This document shows, piece after piece, positions 5,422 through 6,707 of a stretch of DNA of 6,707 nt. Below the pieces are notes generated by a model that had not been told where the DNA came from, did not search any database, and saw only the letters and a list, made by a program, of their open reading frames with translations. Both the position numbers and the translations under genes were made by a program. Source of the DNA: Nitrospira sp. (GTDB lineage: Bacteria > Nitrospirota > Nitrospiria > Nitrospirales > Nitrospiraceae). The stretch covers positions 1 to 6,707 of the forward strand of contig JABMDG010000151.1 in assembly GCA_015904045.1 (NCBI GenBank), given 5' to 3'. Within the stretch, counting starts at the first letter, position 1. Each line of letters begins with the position of its first letter.

Positions 5422-6707
5422 AACCAGTCCAGTTGGCTGAACAAACGCGCCTGGAAGAGGACGCCCGCCGAAAGCAACATTGGAAACGATGGGGGCCCTA
5501 TCTCAGTGAGCGCGCTTGGGGGACGGTCAGGGAGGACTACAGTCCGCACGGCACCGCGTGGGAAGCGTTTCCTCATGATCATGCCCGGTCACGTGCCTAT
5601 CGATGGAATGAGGATGGGTTAGCCGGCATTTCGGACCGGCACCAGCATATCTGTTTTGCCATTGCACTGTGGAACGGACGGGATCCTATTTTAAAGGAAC
5701 GGCTGTTCGGTTTGACCGGCAACGAAGGCAACCATGGGGAAGATGTCAAAGAGTATTATTTTTATCTCGATTCGACACCGACCCACTCCTACATGAAGTA
5801 TCTCTATCGCTATCCGCAGGCCGAATTCCCTTATGCAGAGCTGGTGGAGGGGAATCGTCGGCGCGGCAGACGCGAGCAGGAATATGAGCTGATCGATACC
5901 GGCGTCTTCGATCAGAATCGGTATTTCGACATTCTGGTGGAATATGCCAAGTCCACGCCGGAGGATCTGTTGATCCGCATCCAGGTCATCAACCGGGGGC
6001 CTGATTCCGCCGAGCTGACGCTCCTGCCGACCCTGTGGTTTCGGAATACCTGGTCGTGGGGTCTCGACGCACGTCGCCCACGCATGAGGGAAGGGCGGTC
6101 CACTCACGACGTGAGCGTCATCGAACTGGACCATGATTACTACGGCAAGCGGCAACTCTGGTGTGACCGCCGCCCCCCTCTTCTGTTCACGGAAAACGAA
6201 ACCAACAGCCGCCGCCTCTATGGTGATACAGAGGGGGCCCGCTATGTCAAAGACAGTTTTCATGACTATGTCGTGTTTGGTGATAAAGCATCGGTCAATC
6301 CTGACAAAGTCGGCTCGAAGGCTGCCGCACACTATGTTCTCAGGCTGGACCCCGGCGCCTCGGATACGATCTTCCTGCGTTTCACGAATGAGGAAGGGGA
6401 TGGGGGCCTGACACGGAAGGTGTTCGATGCCCTATTCACACAACGAATTCGAGAGGCTGACGAGTTTTACGGGGAACTGGTGCCGGCCGATCTGTCCGAA
6501 GATGCCAAATCCGTGCAGCGCCAAGCCTTTGCCGGTCTGCTGTGGAGCAAGCAGTTTTATCACTACGATCTCACGCGTTGGCTCAAGGGCGACCCCGGTA
6601 TGCCGGAACCGCCGCGCGAACGGCTGCGCGGCCGCAACGCGGATTGGACGCATCTCTTCAATGCCGATGTCATCTCGATGCCGGATAAATGGGAATATCC
6701 GTGGTAT
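5388..6707 (+). CDS. MGH1-like (GH63-related) glycoside hydrolase, N-terminal 440 codons
   Basis: The frame from ATG 5388 stays open to the window edge, giving 440 residues of a protein that in this family is usually about 850-900 long. Family-typical blocks are [18 protein letters not shown] at 35-52, [20 protein letters not shown] at 57-76, the [15 protein letters not shown] block at 83-97, and [18 protein letters not shown] at 111-128. Further blocks are [19 protein letters not shown] at 170-188 and [16 protein letters not shown] at 425-440. Such proteins are annotated as glucosidases related to mannosyl-oligosaccharide glucosidase; the natural substrate is generally not established. The residues seen are mostly the N-terminal beta-sandwich region and the entry to the (alpha/alpha)6 barrel, so the catalytic acidic residues should lie beyond the edge. 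No signal peptide is apparent, so it is probably cytoplasmic. An in-frame TAG at 5373 limits upstream extension, and only a weak GAGAG precedes the ATG. Confidence 0.88.
   Translation, partial: MAGASRTSSLSQPVQLAEQTRLEEDARRKQHWKRWGPYLSERAWGTVREDYSPHGTAWEAFPHDHARSRAYRWNEDGLAGISDRHQHICFAIALWNGRDPILKERLFGLTGNEGNHGEDVKEYYFYLDSTPTHSYMKYLYRYPQAEFPYAELVEGNRRRGRREQEYELIDTGVFDQNRYFDILVEYAKSTPEDLLIRIQVINRGPDSAELTLLPTLWFRNTWSWGLDARRPRMREGRSTHDVSVIELDHDYYGKRQLWCDRRPPLLFTENETNSRRLYGDTEGARYVKDSFHDYVVFGDKASVNPDKVGSKAAAHYVLRLDPGASDTIFLRFTNEEGDGGLTRKVFDALFTQRIREADEFYGELVPADLSEDAKSVQRQAFAGLLWSKQFYHYDLTRWLKGDPGMPEPPRERLRGRNADWTHLFNADVISMPDKWEYPWY

Noticed and set aside
5691..6332. 213-codon minus-strand open frame opposite the glycosidase
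   Set aside because: It is antisense to family-typical glycosidase blocks and shows no recognisable motif.

Overview
The window looks like an ordinary chromosomal segment of a moderately GC-rich Gram-negative-type bacterium. Gene content, protein style and a heptamer-rich intergenic repeat suggest a Nitrospira-like (Nitrospirota) genome, but this is an inference from general resemblance; there is no rRNA or other decisive marker here.

Layout. (1) Positions 1-755: the probable tail of an unidentified upstream gene, then a plus-strand Sfp-type 4'-phosphopantetheinyl transferase. (2) Positions 767-3617: three minus-strand housekeeping genes, in transcription order coaE (dephospho-CoA kinase), trxB (thioredoxin reductase) and thiI (tRNA 4-thiouridine synthase without a rhodanese domain). 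The trxB-thiI spacer is filled by a GTGA/TCAC heptamer array with inverted halves. thiI converges on the phosphopantetheinyl transferase gene with only 11 bases between their stop codons. (3) Positions 3687-4730: divergent from coaE, a plus-strand secreted right-handed parallel beta-helix protein of unknown substrate. (4) Positions 4731-5066: a candidate sigma70-type promoter, a leader with an all-GC stem, a perfect AAGGAGG Shine-Dalgarno sequence and a 61-residue protein of unknown function that starts with TTG. (5) Positions 5067-5387: no intact gene; two overlapping minus-strand open frames may be a frame-disrupted remnant. (6) From 5388 to the window edge: the first 440 codons of a large MGH1-like (GH63-related) glycoside hydrolase, cut off before its catalytic core is complete.

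How the genes relate. CoaE performs the last step of coenzyme A synthesis, and CoA is the donor used by the phosphopantetheinyl transferase, although the two genes are not co-transcribed. TrxB supplies thiol-reducing power, and ThiI chemistry passes through persulfide and disulfide states that need reduction, so a coaE-trxB-thiI unit is plausible. The beta-helix protein and the glycoside hydrolase both belong to carbohydrate-associated fold families, but nothing shows that they act together.

I see no mobile element, CRISPR array, tRNA or defence system. The points most worth following up are the small gene with its structured leader, the heptamer repeat, the possible decayed gene before the glycosidase, and a promoter placement that would make the beta-helix transcript leaderless.
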